From: Pseudomonadota bacterium
Lineage (GTDB): Bacteria > Pseudomonadota > Alphaproteobacteria > Acetobacterales > Acetobacteraceae
Length of the DNA stretch: 16,599 nucleotides
Direction: 5' to 3'
Assembly (NCBI GenBank): GCA_021815835.1
Contig: JAKAZN010000003.1
Coordinates: 1 to 16,599, forward strand
Shown here: in pieces, positions 6,729-14,252 of the stretch
Position numbering within the stretch: position 1 is the stretch's first letter
Layout: every line of letters begins with the position of its first letter
Program-made: the position numbers and the translations under genes
Notes under the pieces: generated by a model
What the model was told of the DNA's origin: nothing
Databases searched by the model: none
The model's input: only the letters and a program-made list of their open reading frames with translations

Positions 6729-9509
6729 ATGACACGAATCCGGCTGAAGGGTGCGTCGTTGCTGGCCGCCGCGGTGGCGCTCGGGATCGGGCTCGCGCCC
6801 GCCGCCGCCATGGCGTCGAGCTACGTCGCCCGCGCCCGCGCCGCGCTGGCGAAGGGCGATCTCGCCACCGCGCAGATCGAACTGCGCAACGCCGTGCGCG
6901 ACAATCCCCGCGACGGGGAGGCGCGCTTCCTGCTCGCCCAGGTGGAGCTGGAGAAGGGCAACCCCGCCGCCGCCGAGACCCAGGCCAAGGCCGCCCGCGA
7001 ACGCGGCTACGACGAACGCCAGGTGGTCCCGCTGCTGGCCCAGTCGATCCTGTCGCAGAACCATCCCGACGAGCTGCTGAAGACGCTGACGCCGACGGGC
7101 AAGGACAAGGTCGTCGATTCGGAGATCGAGGTCGCGCGCGGCACCGCCTATCTCACCCTCAATCAGCCGAAGCGCGGCGGCGCCGCGCTCGCCAAGGCCG
7201 AGGCGCTCGATCCCGCCAACGCCATCGCCTGGTTCACCGATGCGCGGCTCGCGCTCGGCCAGGGCAACCTCGTCGCGGCCAAGGCCAAGCTCGCGCGCGG
7301 GCTTGCCGCGGCGCCGAAATCGGTGCGCGGACGCACGTTGCAAGCGCAGATCATGGCGATCGAGAAGAACGTGCCCGGCGCGCTCAAGCTGCTGGGCGAT
7401 GTCATCAAGGAGCGCCCGCCCGCCCTGCCGGCGCGCCTCCTGCGCGCCAATCTGCTGATCGCGCAAGGCGATTTCGCCGCTGCCCGCAAGGACGACAAGG
7501 TCGTGCTGGAGGTCCTGCCGGGCAACGCGGAGGCGATGTTCCTCGCCGCCGTGCTCTATCACCAGGAAGGCAAGAACGAGCTCGCCGATCAGGTGCTGGA
7601 CCGCCTGCAACCGATGTTCGTCAACCTCACCAAGGGCTGGTTCCTCCAGGCCGCGGTGAAGGACAGCCTCGGCCAGGAGGAGGCGGCGGCCGCGGCGGCG
7701 CGGCGCTATGTCGGCCAGTCGCCGGACGATCTGAACGGGGCCAAGCTGCTCGCCGAGATCGAGTTCAAGCTGCACCATCCCGAGCGCGCCATCCCCGCGC
7801 TCGCCCGGCTGGTCGCCGACAAGCGCGCCGACGCGCAGACCTACGACATGCTGGGCCGCGCCTATGCCGCCGTGGGCGATCCCACCGAGGCGGCAAAGCA
7901 GTTCCGCCAGGCCGCGCTGCTGGCGCCCACGGATGTGGGGGTGAAGACCCAGCTCGCCTCCACCCTGCTCGAATCGGGCGATCCGAACCAGGCCGTGACC
8001 GCGCTCAGCGAGGCGCTGGCGCTGGCGCCGAAGCAGGCCCAGGTGGGGGAGGCGCTGTTCCTCGCCGCGCTCAAGACCGGCGACCTGGCCAAGGCGGGCG
8101 ACGCGCTGAAAAAGGTGCAGGCCGCGCAGGGGGAAACCCCGGTCGTGCGCAACCTGGAGGGGCTGCTGCAACTCGCCCATCTGCAACTGCCGGAGGCGAA
8201 GGCGACCTTCGCGGCGATCGTGAAGACGACGCCGGACTTCACGCCGGCGCGCATCAACCTCGCGCGCACCCTGGCGATGCAGGGCGATCAGGCCGGGTAC
8301 CGGGCCACCTTGCAGGCGATCCTGGACAAGAATCCCGGCTCGGAACCGTCGCTGACCCTGCTTACCAACGCGCTGCTGGGCCAGCAGGATCTGCACGGGG
8401 CAGAGGCACTGCTCGAGAAGGCGCATGCCGCGCAGCCGAAATCGATTCCGCTCGTGCTGCAACTGGGCGATCTCTATATCCGCGACAAGGAGCCGCAGAA
8501 GGCGCTGGCGCTGGTGCAGCAGATGTCGCCCGATGCGCTGCCGGGACCGGCGCTGCTCGGCTTGCAGGCGGCGGCGCAGCTCGCTCTGAACCAGCCGCAA
8601 TCGGCCGAGACCAGCCTGAGCGCGCTGCTCACCGCCGAGCCGCACGCGCTGGTGGCGCGACGCGAGCTCGCCGCGTTGAAGCTGAAATCGGGCGATTACG
8701 CGACCGCGCGCGATCTCATCAAGGCGGGCATCGGCCTCACGCCGAACAATTACCAGCTCTATGTCGACTACGCACTGATCGACTTCAAGCAGAACGGGCT
8801 GGACGCGGCGCTTGCCACCGCGCGGCGGCTGCGCGACCAGGATCAGGGCTTCGCGCTGTTGCAGGCGCTGCCCGGGGACGTGGCGCTGGCCGCGGGCAAT
8901 CTGGCGCAGGCGGAGAAGGAATTCCGCGACGCCTATTCCATCGGACCCACCTTGCTGCTCGCCGCGCGCATCGCCGGGGTGGAGGAGCGGCAGGGCAAGC
9001 CGGACGCGGCCGAGAAGACGTTGCAGGACTGGGTCACCGCGCATCCGGGCGATCTGCAGGCGCTGCGGCTGCTGTCGGGCGTCCAGATCGCGCGCAAGCA
9101 ATACGCCGCGGCGAAGATTTCACTGGGTCTGATCCTCGCCAAGGTGCCGCATGACGGCGCGACCCTGAACAACCTCGCCTGGATCGAGCAGAAGCTCGGC
9201 GATGCCAAGGCGGCGCGGACATTCGCCGAGCAGGCCTATCTGCTGGCGCCGGGCGCGCAGACCGCCGACACGCTCGGCTGGATCATGACCACCGGCGGGG
9301 ATGCCGCACGGGGCGTGATCCTGCTGCGCCAGGCCCATTCCGGCTCGGCCGATCCGCGCATCGCGTATCATTTCGCGGTCGCGCTGAACGACACGGGGGC
9401 GCGCGCGCAGGCGATTCCGCTGCTCAAACAGGTGGCGGCGACCAAGGGCGACTTCCACGAAAAAGCCGAGGCGCAAGCGATGCTGTCGCGCCTGACCAAG
9501 GGGTCGTGA
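6729..9509 (+). CDS. prsT: PrsT-type TPR-repeat protein of the PEP-CTERM/exosortase system
   Basis: This is a 926-residue protein built almost wholly of TPR helix pairs (for example ALAKGDLATAQIELRNAV, then repeats of the LALGQGNLVAAKAKL type to the end). Length, N-terminal layout and repeat style match the PEP-CTERM-system TPR proteins (PrsT, TIGR02917-like), which accompany exosortase and exopolysaccharide genes and are exported. It carries a clear signal peptide: a basic start (RIRLK), a hydrophobic core and a likely signal peptidase I site after AMA at residue 29. Many family members are described as lipoproteins, but no lipobox cysteine is present here, so this one is probably periplasmic. 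The ATG at 6729 is chosen because a GGGA sits 8 bases upstream; the ATG at 6720, three codons earlier, has no such site. Its stop overlaps the start of the glycosyltransferase gene (GTGA), so the two are translationally coupled. Confidence 0.85.
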   Translation: MTRIRLKGASLLAAAVALGIGLAPAAAMASSYVARARAALAKGDLATAQIELRNAVRDNPRDGEARFLLAQVELEKGNPAAAETQAKAARERGYDERQVVPLLAQSILSQNHPDELLKTLTPTGKDKVVDSEIEVARGTAYLTLNQPKRGGAALAKAEALDPANAIAWFTDARLALGQGNLVAAKAKLARGLAAAPKSVRGRTLQAQIMAIEKNVPGALKLLGDVIKERPPALPARLLRANLLIAQGDFAAARKDDKVVLEVLPGNAEAMFLAAVLYHQEGKNELADQVLDRLQPMFVNLTKGWFLQAAVKDSLGQEEAAAAAARRYVGQSPDDLNGAKLLAEIEFKLHHPERAIPALARLVADKRADAQTYDMLGRAYAAVGDPTEAAKQFRQAALLAPTDVGVKTQLASTLLESGDPNQAVTALSEALALAPKQAQVGEALFLAALKTGDLAKAGDALKKVQAAQGETPVVRNLEGLLQLAHLQLPEAKATFAAIVKTTPDFTPARINLARTLAMQGDQAGYRATLQAILDKNPGSEPSLTLLTNALLGQQDLHGAEALLEKAHAAQPKSIPLVLQLGDLYIRDKEPQKALALVQQMSPDALPGPALLGLQAAAQLALNQPQSAETSLSALLTAEPHALVARRELAALKLKSGDYATARDLIKAGIGLTPNNYQLYVDYALIDFKQNGLDAALATARRLRDQDQGFALLQALPGDVALAAGNLAQAEKEFRDAYSIGPTLLLAARIAGVEERQGKPDAAEKTLQDWVTAHPGDLQALRLLSGVQIARKQYAAAKISLGLILAKVPHDGATLNNLAWIEQKLGDAKAARTFAEQAYLLAPGAQTADTLGWIMTTGGDAARGVILLRQAHSGSADPRIAYHFAVALNDTGARAQAIPLLKQVAATKGDFHEKAEAQAMLSRLTKGS

Positions 9510-10729
9510 GCGAACCGATCCGGCTGCTGACCTTCTCGACGCTGTTTCCCAACGAAGCGCAGCCGACGCACGGGGTGTTCGTCGAGAACCGGCTGCGACA
9601 TCTGCTGGCGAGCGGTCAGGCGGCGGCGACGGTGCTGGCGCCGGTGCCGTGGTTTCCCTCCGCCGCGCCGCGCTTCGGCGCCTGGGCCACCTATGCGCGC
9701 GTCCCGGCGGCGGAAACGCGACACGGGATCGCGGTGCATCATCCGCGCTTTCCGGTCATTCCGCGCGTGGGGATGAACCTCGCGCCCTGGCTGCTGTATC
9801 GGGCGGCACTGCCGGCGCTGCGGCGGCTGATGGCCGCGGGCGTGGGGTTCGACGCGATCGACGCGCATTATCTGTACCCGGACGGGGTGGCCGCGGTCTG
9901 GCTCGGCCGCGCGGTCGGGCGGCCAGTGGTGCTGACGGCGCGCGGGACGGATGTGAACCTGATCCCGCGCTACGCGATCCCGCGCCGGCTGATCCGGGGC
10001 GCGATCGGCGGGGCGGCGGCGCTGGTCGCGGTCAGCGCGGCGCTGGCCGAGGCGCTGGTGGCACTCGGCGCGCCGGCGGGGAAGGTGACGGTGCTGCGCA
10101 ACGGCGTGGATACCGCGCTGTTCCGCCCGCCCGCCGATCGGGTGGCGGCGCGCGCCGCTCTGGGTCTGGCGGGTCCGACCGCGATCTCGGTGGGGCATCT
10201 GATCGAACGCAAGGGGCATGACCTGGCGATCGCGGCGCTGGCCGCGCTGCCCGAATGGTCGTTGCTGATCGTGGGCGAGGGGCCGGAGCGGGCGCGGCTG
10301 ACCGCCCTGGCGGCGCGGCCGGAGGTCACCGGGCGGGTGCGCCTGCTGGGCGCGCGCGCGCATGCGGATCTGCCGGCGCTGTACGGGGCGGCGGACGCGC
10401 TGGTGCTGGCGTCCTCGCGCGAGGGCTGGGCCAATGTGCTGCTGGAATCGATGGCCTGCGGCACGCCGGTGGTGGCGAGCGATATCTGGGGCAATCCCGA
10501 AGTGGTGCGCGCCCCGGCGGCGGGGCGGATCGTGCCGCGCTCGGCCGCGGGCGTGGCGGCGGGGCTGGCCGATCTGTGGGATGCGGGACCGGACCGGGCG
10601 GCGACGCGGGCCTATGCCGAGGGGTTCGGGTGGGGTCCGACCACGGAGGGGCAGCTCGCGCTGTTCCGCCGGGTGATCGCGGCAGGCGGTCAGGGGGCGT
10701 CGAACAGTCAGGGGGCGTCGAACAGATAG
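9506..10729 (+). CDS. GT4-family glycosyltransferase
   Basis: This 407-residue GT-B fold enzyme would transfer a sugar from a nucleotide-sugar donor to a glycan or lipid-linked acceptor at the cytoplasmic face of the membrane. The N-terminal half opens with LLTFSTLFPNEAQPTHGVFVENR, typical of the GT4 acceptor domain (TuaC-like group). The C-terminal half has the donor-site motifs VGHLIERKGHD, VGEGPER and the E-x7-E pair (E306, E314) in SREGWANVLLESMACGTPVVAS. The start is a GTG inside the overlap GTGA with the TPR gene, and AAGGGG just before it can serve the re-initiating ribosome. Coupling to PrsT suggests a role in the polysaccharide made alongside the exosortase system; donor and acceptor cannot be told. 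The last residues (QGASNS, QGASNR) are encoded by an 18-base tandem duplication, and the gene end overlaps the convergent minus-strand gene by 22 bases. Confidence 0.9.
   Translation: MSEPIRLLTFSTLFPNEAQPTHGVFVENRLRHLLASGQAAATVLAPVPWFPSAAPRFGAWATYARVPAAETRHGIAVHHPRFPVIPRVGMNLAPWLLYRAALPALRRLMAAGVGFDAIDAHYLYPDGVAAVWLGRAVGRPVVLTARGTDVNLIPRYAIPRRLIRGAIGGAAALVAVSAALAEALVALGAPAGKVTVLRNGVDTALFRPPADRVAARAALGLAGPTAISVGHLIERKGHDLAIAALAALPEWSLLIVGEGPERARLTALAARPEVTGRVRLLGARAHADLPALYGAADALVLASSREGWANVLLESMACGTPVVASDIWGNPEVVRAPAAGRIVPRSAAGVAAGLADLWDAGPDRAATRAYAEGFGWGPTTEGQLALFRRVIAAGGQGASNSQGASNR
10690..10725. repeat. Perfect 18-bp tandem duplication at a convergent gene junction
   Basis: The unit tcagggggcgtcgaacag occurs twice head to tail (10690-10707 and 10708-10725). 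On the plus strand it encodes the last hexapeptides of the glycosyltransferase (QGASNS, QGASNR). On the minus strand each copy contains codons for LFDAP followed by TGA, so the minus-strand gene stops at the first copy it meets and the second is downstream of its stop. The duplication therefore lengthens one protein by six residues and leaves the other unchanged. Confidence 0.95.
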
Positions 10730-11361
10730 GGCAGGGGGGTCGGCTCCGTCCCCTCCGGATCGAGCGGGCTGCCCCAGAAGCGCCGCCCGGCCCAGGCGAG
10801 CAGGGTCAGATCGGGCTTGAGCCAGGCCCGTGCGTCGGCCCGCGCCGCCGGGGTGAGCGGCCCGCCCACGGCGATGACGGCGCGTAGGCCCCGAAGCTCG
10901 GCGCGGACCGGCTGGCGCACAGCGGCGGCGGCAAGCCGGGCAGGGGGGGCGGCGAGCACGCTCGCGCCCGTTTCCGCCACCAGACGCGCCAGATCCATGG
11001 GCGGTGCGGCGGGGGGCGGTGCGGCGGGGCGCACCAGGCGGCAGCCCTCCGGGAGCGCGGCCTGCCAGGACGCGGCCGGCAGCCCGACGAGCAGCACAAT
11101 ATCGTCAGGGCGGAGATCGAGATGCAGCAGCAGGATCGCGCGCAGCTCGAACAACCGCGCCGGCGTCTCCGCGATCCCGGCAAGGTGGCGAAAGACAGCA
11201 CGCGCGCCGGCGGGATCGGCGGCGACCGCCTCGGCCAGCGCCGCCCAGGACAGCGGAGCAAGCGGGCCGGCCGCAGTCAGGCAGCGGAGGAAGGCGAAGG
11301 CGTTGGTGCAGGCGCGGCGCTCGGCGTCGCGCGCCTCGCGCCCGGGAAGGGAAGCGGACAC
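10708..11361 (-). CDS. Small protein resembling a fragment of an AMP-binding (acyl-CoA ligase-like) domain
   Basis: This gives 217 residues from a GTG at 11361, five bases after the agmatinase-family stop. The start is the least certain part, as no strong Shine-Dalgarno sequence is seen and the frame stays open upstream into the ureohydrolase gene. The N-terminal half is helical (REARDAERRACTNAFAFLRC; LFELRAILLLH). The middle and end recall the central part of adenylate-forming ligases: DIVLLVGLPAASWQAALP, ETGASVLAAPPARLAAA (130-146) and LRGLRAVIAVGGPLTPAAR (156-174), where ligases often have a gate-region helix and a GGxPL turn. The ATP-binding P-loop, the YGxTE motif and the C-terminal lid are all missing, so it is not expected to adenylate anything. 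It may be a domain remnant or a lineage-specific protein. Confidence 0.6.
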   Translation of the reverse strand: MSASLPGREARDAERRACTNAFAFLRCLTAAGPLAPLSWAALAEAVAADPAGARAVFRHLAGIAETPARLFELRAILLLHLDLRPDDIVLLVGLPAASWQAALPEGCRLVRPAAPPPAAPPMDLARLVAETGASVLAAPPARLAAAAVRQPVRAELRGLRAVIAVGGPLTPAARADARAWLKPDLTLLAWAGRRFWGSPLDPEGTEPTPLPYLFDAP

Positions 11362-11366
11362 GCGCG

Positions 11367-12338
11367 CTAGCCTCGCGCCGCCCGCGCTTCCGCCAAAAGG
11401 CAGAGTTCCTCGAACAGGATCGAGGCGGCATTGAACGCCGTCAGCCCGGCATGGTCGAATGATGGCGCCACCTCCACCAGGTCGGCGCCGACGAAATCGA
11501 GGCCGCGCAGCGCGCGCACCAGCCGCAATGCCTCGCGCATGGTGATCCCGCCCGCTTCCGGCGTGCCGGTGCCGGGGGCCTCGGCGGGATCGAGGCTGTC
11601 GATATCGAACGTCAGATAGGCCGGCCCGGCGCCCACCACCCGGCGCGCTTCCTCGGCCGCCGCGCGCCAGCCCATGTCGTCGAATTCGTCCATGCCGATC
11701 ACGCGCATACCGCTGGCGCGGCTGAAGCCCCACATGTCCGGATCGTTCGTCGTGCCGCGGATGCCGATCTGCACCACCCGGGCCGGGTCGAGCAGCCCTG
11801 CCTCCATTGCGCGGCGAAACGGCGCGCCGTGATGGAAGCGCGAGCCCATGTAGTCGTCCCCGGTGTCGCAATGGGCGTCGATATGCACCATGCCGACGGG
11901 ACCCGCCGCGCCCACCGCGCGCAGGATGGGCAGGCTGATCGAGTGATCCCCGCCGACCGACAGCGGCACCACCCCGGCGGCGACCACCGCGCGGTAGAAT
12001 CTGGCGATTTCGTCGAGCGCGCCCTCCAGCGCATAGGGCGCCTCGATCCAGCAATCGCCGAGATCGCGCACCCGCGCGGTGGCGAAGGGGGCCACGCCGG
12101 TGGCGGCGTTGAAGCGGCGCAGCATGGGGGATTGTTCGCGCACCGCGCGCGGGCCGTGCCGCGCGCCGGAGCGGTGCGTCACGCCGCCGTCGAAGGGCAC
12201 GCCGATGATGCCGATATCCACCTCGTCCAGCGCCTCGGTGTGCGGGACGCGGAAGAAGGTCGGGATGCCGGTGTAGCGCGGGCGGGCCTGGGGGTCGGCG
12301 AGATCGGGGTAGCGCGCGGGGGGTTTCAGGTCGGGCAT
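11367..12338 (-). CDS. Agmatinase-family ureohydrolase (agmatinase or guanidinobutyrase type)
   Basis: This 323-residue Mn-dependent ureohydrolase cleaves a guanidino group to urea in the cytoplasm. The binuclear metal-site motifs are complete: GGDHS with His132, DAHCD with D154, H156 and D158, and DIDSLDP with D245, D247 and D250. The APGTGTPEAGG loop after them is also typical. Features such as HGAPFRRAMEAGLLDP and VQIGIRGTTNDPDMWG resemble agmatinases and guanidinobutyrase/guanidinopropionase enzymes more than arginases. Substrate cannot be set further, so speB is not assigned. A GAGGAG sequence lies 8 bases before the ATG at 12338. The start overlaps the end of hpnK by 13 bases, which points to coupled translation. 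Confidence 0.92.
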   Translation of the reverse strand: MPDLKPPARYPDLADPQARPRYTGIPTFFRVPHTEALDEVDIGIIGVPFDGGVTHRSGARHGPRAVREQSPMLRRFNAATGVAPFATARVRDLGDCWIEAPYALEGALDEIARFYRAVVAAGVVPLSVGGDHSISLPILRAVGAAGPVGMVHIDAHCDTGDDYMGSRFHHGAPFRRAMEAGLLDPARVVQIGIRGTTNDPDMWGFSRASGMRVIGMDEFDDMGWRAAAEEARRVVGAGPAYLTFDIDSLDPAEAPGTGTPEAGGITMREALRLVRALRGLDFVGADLVEVAPSFDHAGLTAFNAASILFEELCLLAEARAARG

Positions 12339-13177
12339 CGGGCGGTCTCCTCGGCGCGGCGCGCCAGCGCGGCGGCCACCGCGGGGTCGCAGAGCGCGGC
12401 AAATTCGGCGACGTGCTCGTAGGTGGGCATCAGGCGGGCGAGAACCGCGTCCTGGCTGGTCGCGGGATGGAAATATATCTCGTTCGGGCCGGGGGGCAGA
12501 TGCGGCGCGAGCGCCAGCAAGTGGGCGCGGGTCATGTGGCCAGACCAGGCGATGCCGAAGCAGGACGCCGGCGCGGCCAGCCCCGCGCGCCGGACCTGAC
12601 GGCGCAGCAACCGGGTCCAGGCGAACATGGCGCGATCGCCTAGCCCGGAGCGTGCCCCGGCGGCGCGCAACACCGCCGGTGGCTCGGCGGGCACGCGGAT
12701 CGTGTCGAGGCCGAAGGCGCGGCCCGCGGCGATCATCAGCCGCCCCACCGTGGGGTGCAGGTGCATGTGCTTATGCGCGTCGGCGTGGCCGAGCCGCAGG
12801 CCGGTCGCGGCGAAGGCGGCGAACTGGGCACGGATTTCGGCGCCCAGCTGGCGCCGGACGCGCGGATGGAACGCATAGCGCAGGCCGAGGCGGAGCTGGT
12901 CGGAAGGGAACTGGCCCGATCGGTCCACGAGATCGGGGATTTCGTCGGGTGGCAGCACCGCCGGACCCTCGATCGCCACCAGATGGAGGCCCACCCGCAG
13001 GCGCGGCAGGGCGCGGGCGCGGCGCACGGCGTCGGCGGCGGCGGGACCGGCGACCATCAGGCTGGCGGCGGTCAGGATGCCGTCGCGATGGGCGCGCTCG
13101 ACGGCTTCATTGACCGATTCCGACAGGCCGAAATCATCGGCGGAGATGGTGAGGGGCGTGGGGGGCAGGGGAGGCAC
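12326..13177 (-). CDS. hpnK: Hopanoid biosynthesis-associated protein HpnK (YdjC/ChbG-type deacetylase fold)
   Basis: This is a 283-residue member of the YdjC/ChbG carbohydrate deacetylase superfamily. The sequence matches the HpnK subgroup, known from hopanoid gene clusters: ISADDFGLSESVNEAVERAHRDG, VGLHLVAIEGPAVLPP, and RQLGAEIRAQFAAF. Likely metal-site residues are D14-D15, H65 and the His cluster in HADAHKHMHLHP (131-142). HpnK probably acts on the sugar or polar head of extended hopanoids; its exact reaction is not settled as far as I know. The start is uncertain. The GTG at 13177 begins just before the first strand and gives the usual length. A GTG at 13210 and an ATG at 13273 would overlap the phoH-like gene and add Arg/Gly-rich residues. 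The stop overlaps the ureohydrolase start. Confidence 0.85.
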   Translation of the reverse strand: MPPLPPTPLTISADDFGLSESVNEAVERAHRDGILTAASLMVAGPAAADAVRRARALPRLRVGLHLVAIEGPAVLPPDEIPDLVDRSGQFPSDQLRLGLRYAFHPRVRRQLGAEIRAQFAAFAATGLRLGHADAHKHMHLHPTVGRLMIAAGRAFGLDTIRVPAEPPAVLRAAGARSGLGDRAMFAWTRLLRRQVRRAGLAAPASCFGIAWSGHMTRAHLLALAPHLPPGPNEIYFHPATSQDAVLARLMPTYEHVAEFAALCDPAVAAALARRAEETARCPT

Positions 13178-13196
13178 CTGCGGGTGCCGGCCCCCC

Positions 13197-14252
13197 TCAC
13201 CCCCGCCCACCTTGCGCGCGCGCCCGTTCCCGCCGCGTCTCCCCGGCCGCCGCCTCGCGTTGATCGTACGCATCGACGATCCGCGCCACCAGCGGATGGC
13301 GCACGATATCGCGCGAGCCGAAGCGGACCACCTGGATTCCCGCCACGCCCTCCAACGTCTCCAGCGCGTCGCGCAGCCCGGACGGCACGCCGGGCGGCAG
13401 ATCGACCTGCGACAGATCGCCGGTGATGACCATGCGCGTGCCCTCGCCCATGCGGGTCAGGAACATCTTCATCTGCACCGCGGTGGTGTTCTGCGCCTCG
13501 TCCAGGATCACGTAGGCATGGGCCAGGGTCCGCCCGCGCATGAAGGCGAGCGGGGCCACCTCGATCTCCCCGTTGCCCAGCCGGCGGATCACCTGCTCGG
13601 CCGGCATCATGTCGTGCAGCGCGTCGTAGAGCGGGCGCAGATAGGGATCGACCTTCTCCTTCATGTCGCCGGGCAGGAAGCCGAGCCGCTCCCCCGCCTC
13701 CACCGCCGGGCGCGAGAGCACGATGCGATCGACCTTGCCCTCCAGCAGCATCGCCACGGCCTGGGCGACCGCGAGATAGGTCTTGCCGGTGCCGGCGGGG
13801 CCGACGGCGAACACCATCTCGGCCCGGGCGAGCGCTTCCATGTAGGCGGTCTGGCCGGTGCTGCGCGGGCCGACGGCGCCGCGACGGGTGCGGATGGCGG
13901 GCAAATCGGACAGCGGCAGGCGGGGATCGGTCTCGGCATCGGCGAGGCGGATCGCCGCGTCCACTTCCGCCCGCCCGACGCTTTCCCCGCGTTCCAGCCG
14001 CCGCCACAGCCCTTCCAGCGCCGCCTGCGCGGCCTCGACCCGGGCCTTCTCGCCGGCGATCGCCACCCGGTTGCCGCGACACGAGACCCTGACCCCGAGC
14101 GCCTGCTCGATCCGCGCGAGATGGCGGTCGTGATCCCCGAGGAGCAGCGGCAACAAGGTGTTGTCGTGGAATTCGAGGGTGACGGAAATCCCCCGGGGGA
14201 TTTCCTGGGGAAGCGGGGCGGGAACGGTCGGGACCGTGGCGAACTGGCTCAA
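13197..14252 (-). CDS. PhoH-like ATPase
   Basis: This 351-residue P-loop ATPase of the PhoH (PhoH2/YbeZ) family is linked to RNA metabolism and, in many bacteria, to the rRNA-maturation protein YbeY. Visible features are an N-terminal KH-like segment ([20 protein letters not shown], about 52-71), Walker A GPAGTGKT (151-158), [17 protein letters not shown], Walker B VILDEAQN (248-255), and [12 protein letters not shown], all standard for the family. The start is a TTG at 14252 that overlaps the miaB stop in TTGA, with AGGAGA 10 bases upstream. No ATG or GTG start would keep the conserved N-terminus. Miab-phoH adjacency is common in Alphaproteobacteria, but the usual next gene, ybeY, is absent here and hpnK follows after about 20 bases. 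Confidence 0.93.
   Translation of the reverse strand: MSQFATVPTVPAPLPQEIPRGISVTLEFHDNTLLPLLLGDHDRHLARIEQALGVRVSCRGNRVAIAGEKARVEAAQAALEGLWRRLERGESVGRAEVDAAIRLADAETDPRLPLSDLPAIRTRRGAVGPRSTGQTAYMEALARAEMVFAVGPAGTGKTYLAVAQAVAMLLEGKVDRIVLSRPAVEAGERLGFLPGDMKEKVDPYLRPLYDALHDMMPAEQVIRRLGNGEIEVAPLAFMRGRTLAHAYVILDEAQNTTAVQMKMFLTRMGEGTRMVITGDLSQVDLPPGVPSGLRDALETLEGVAGIQVVRFGSRDIVRHPLVARIVDAYDQREAAAGETRRERARAQGGRG

Noticed and set aside
6585..9101. Minus-strand frame continuing upstream of the P450 gene
   Set aside because: This frame is antisense to the TPR gene and contains no P450-like sequence. The P450 has a GGAGG site directly before the ATG at 6584.
11362..12402. Minus-strand open frame extending the AMP-ligase-like protein through the ureohydrolase gene
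   Set aside because: The region is occupied by the complete ureohydrolase in another frame. The extended product there is Arg/Gly-rich without family features.
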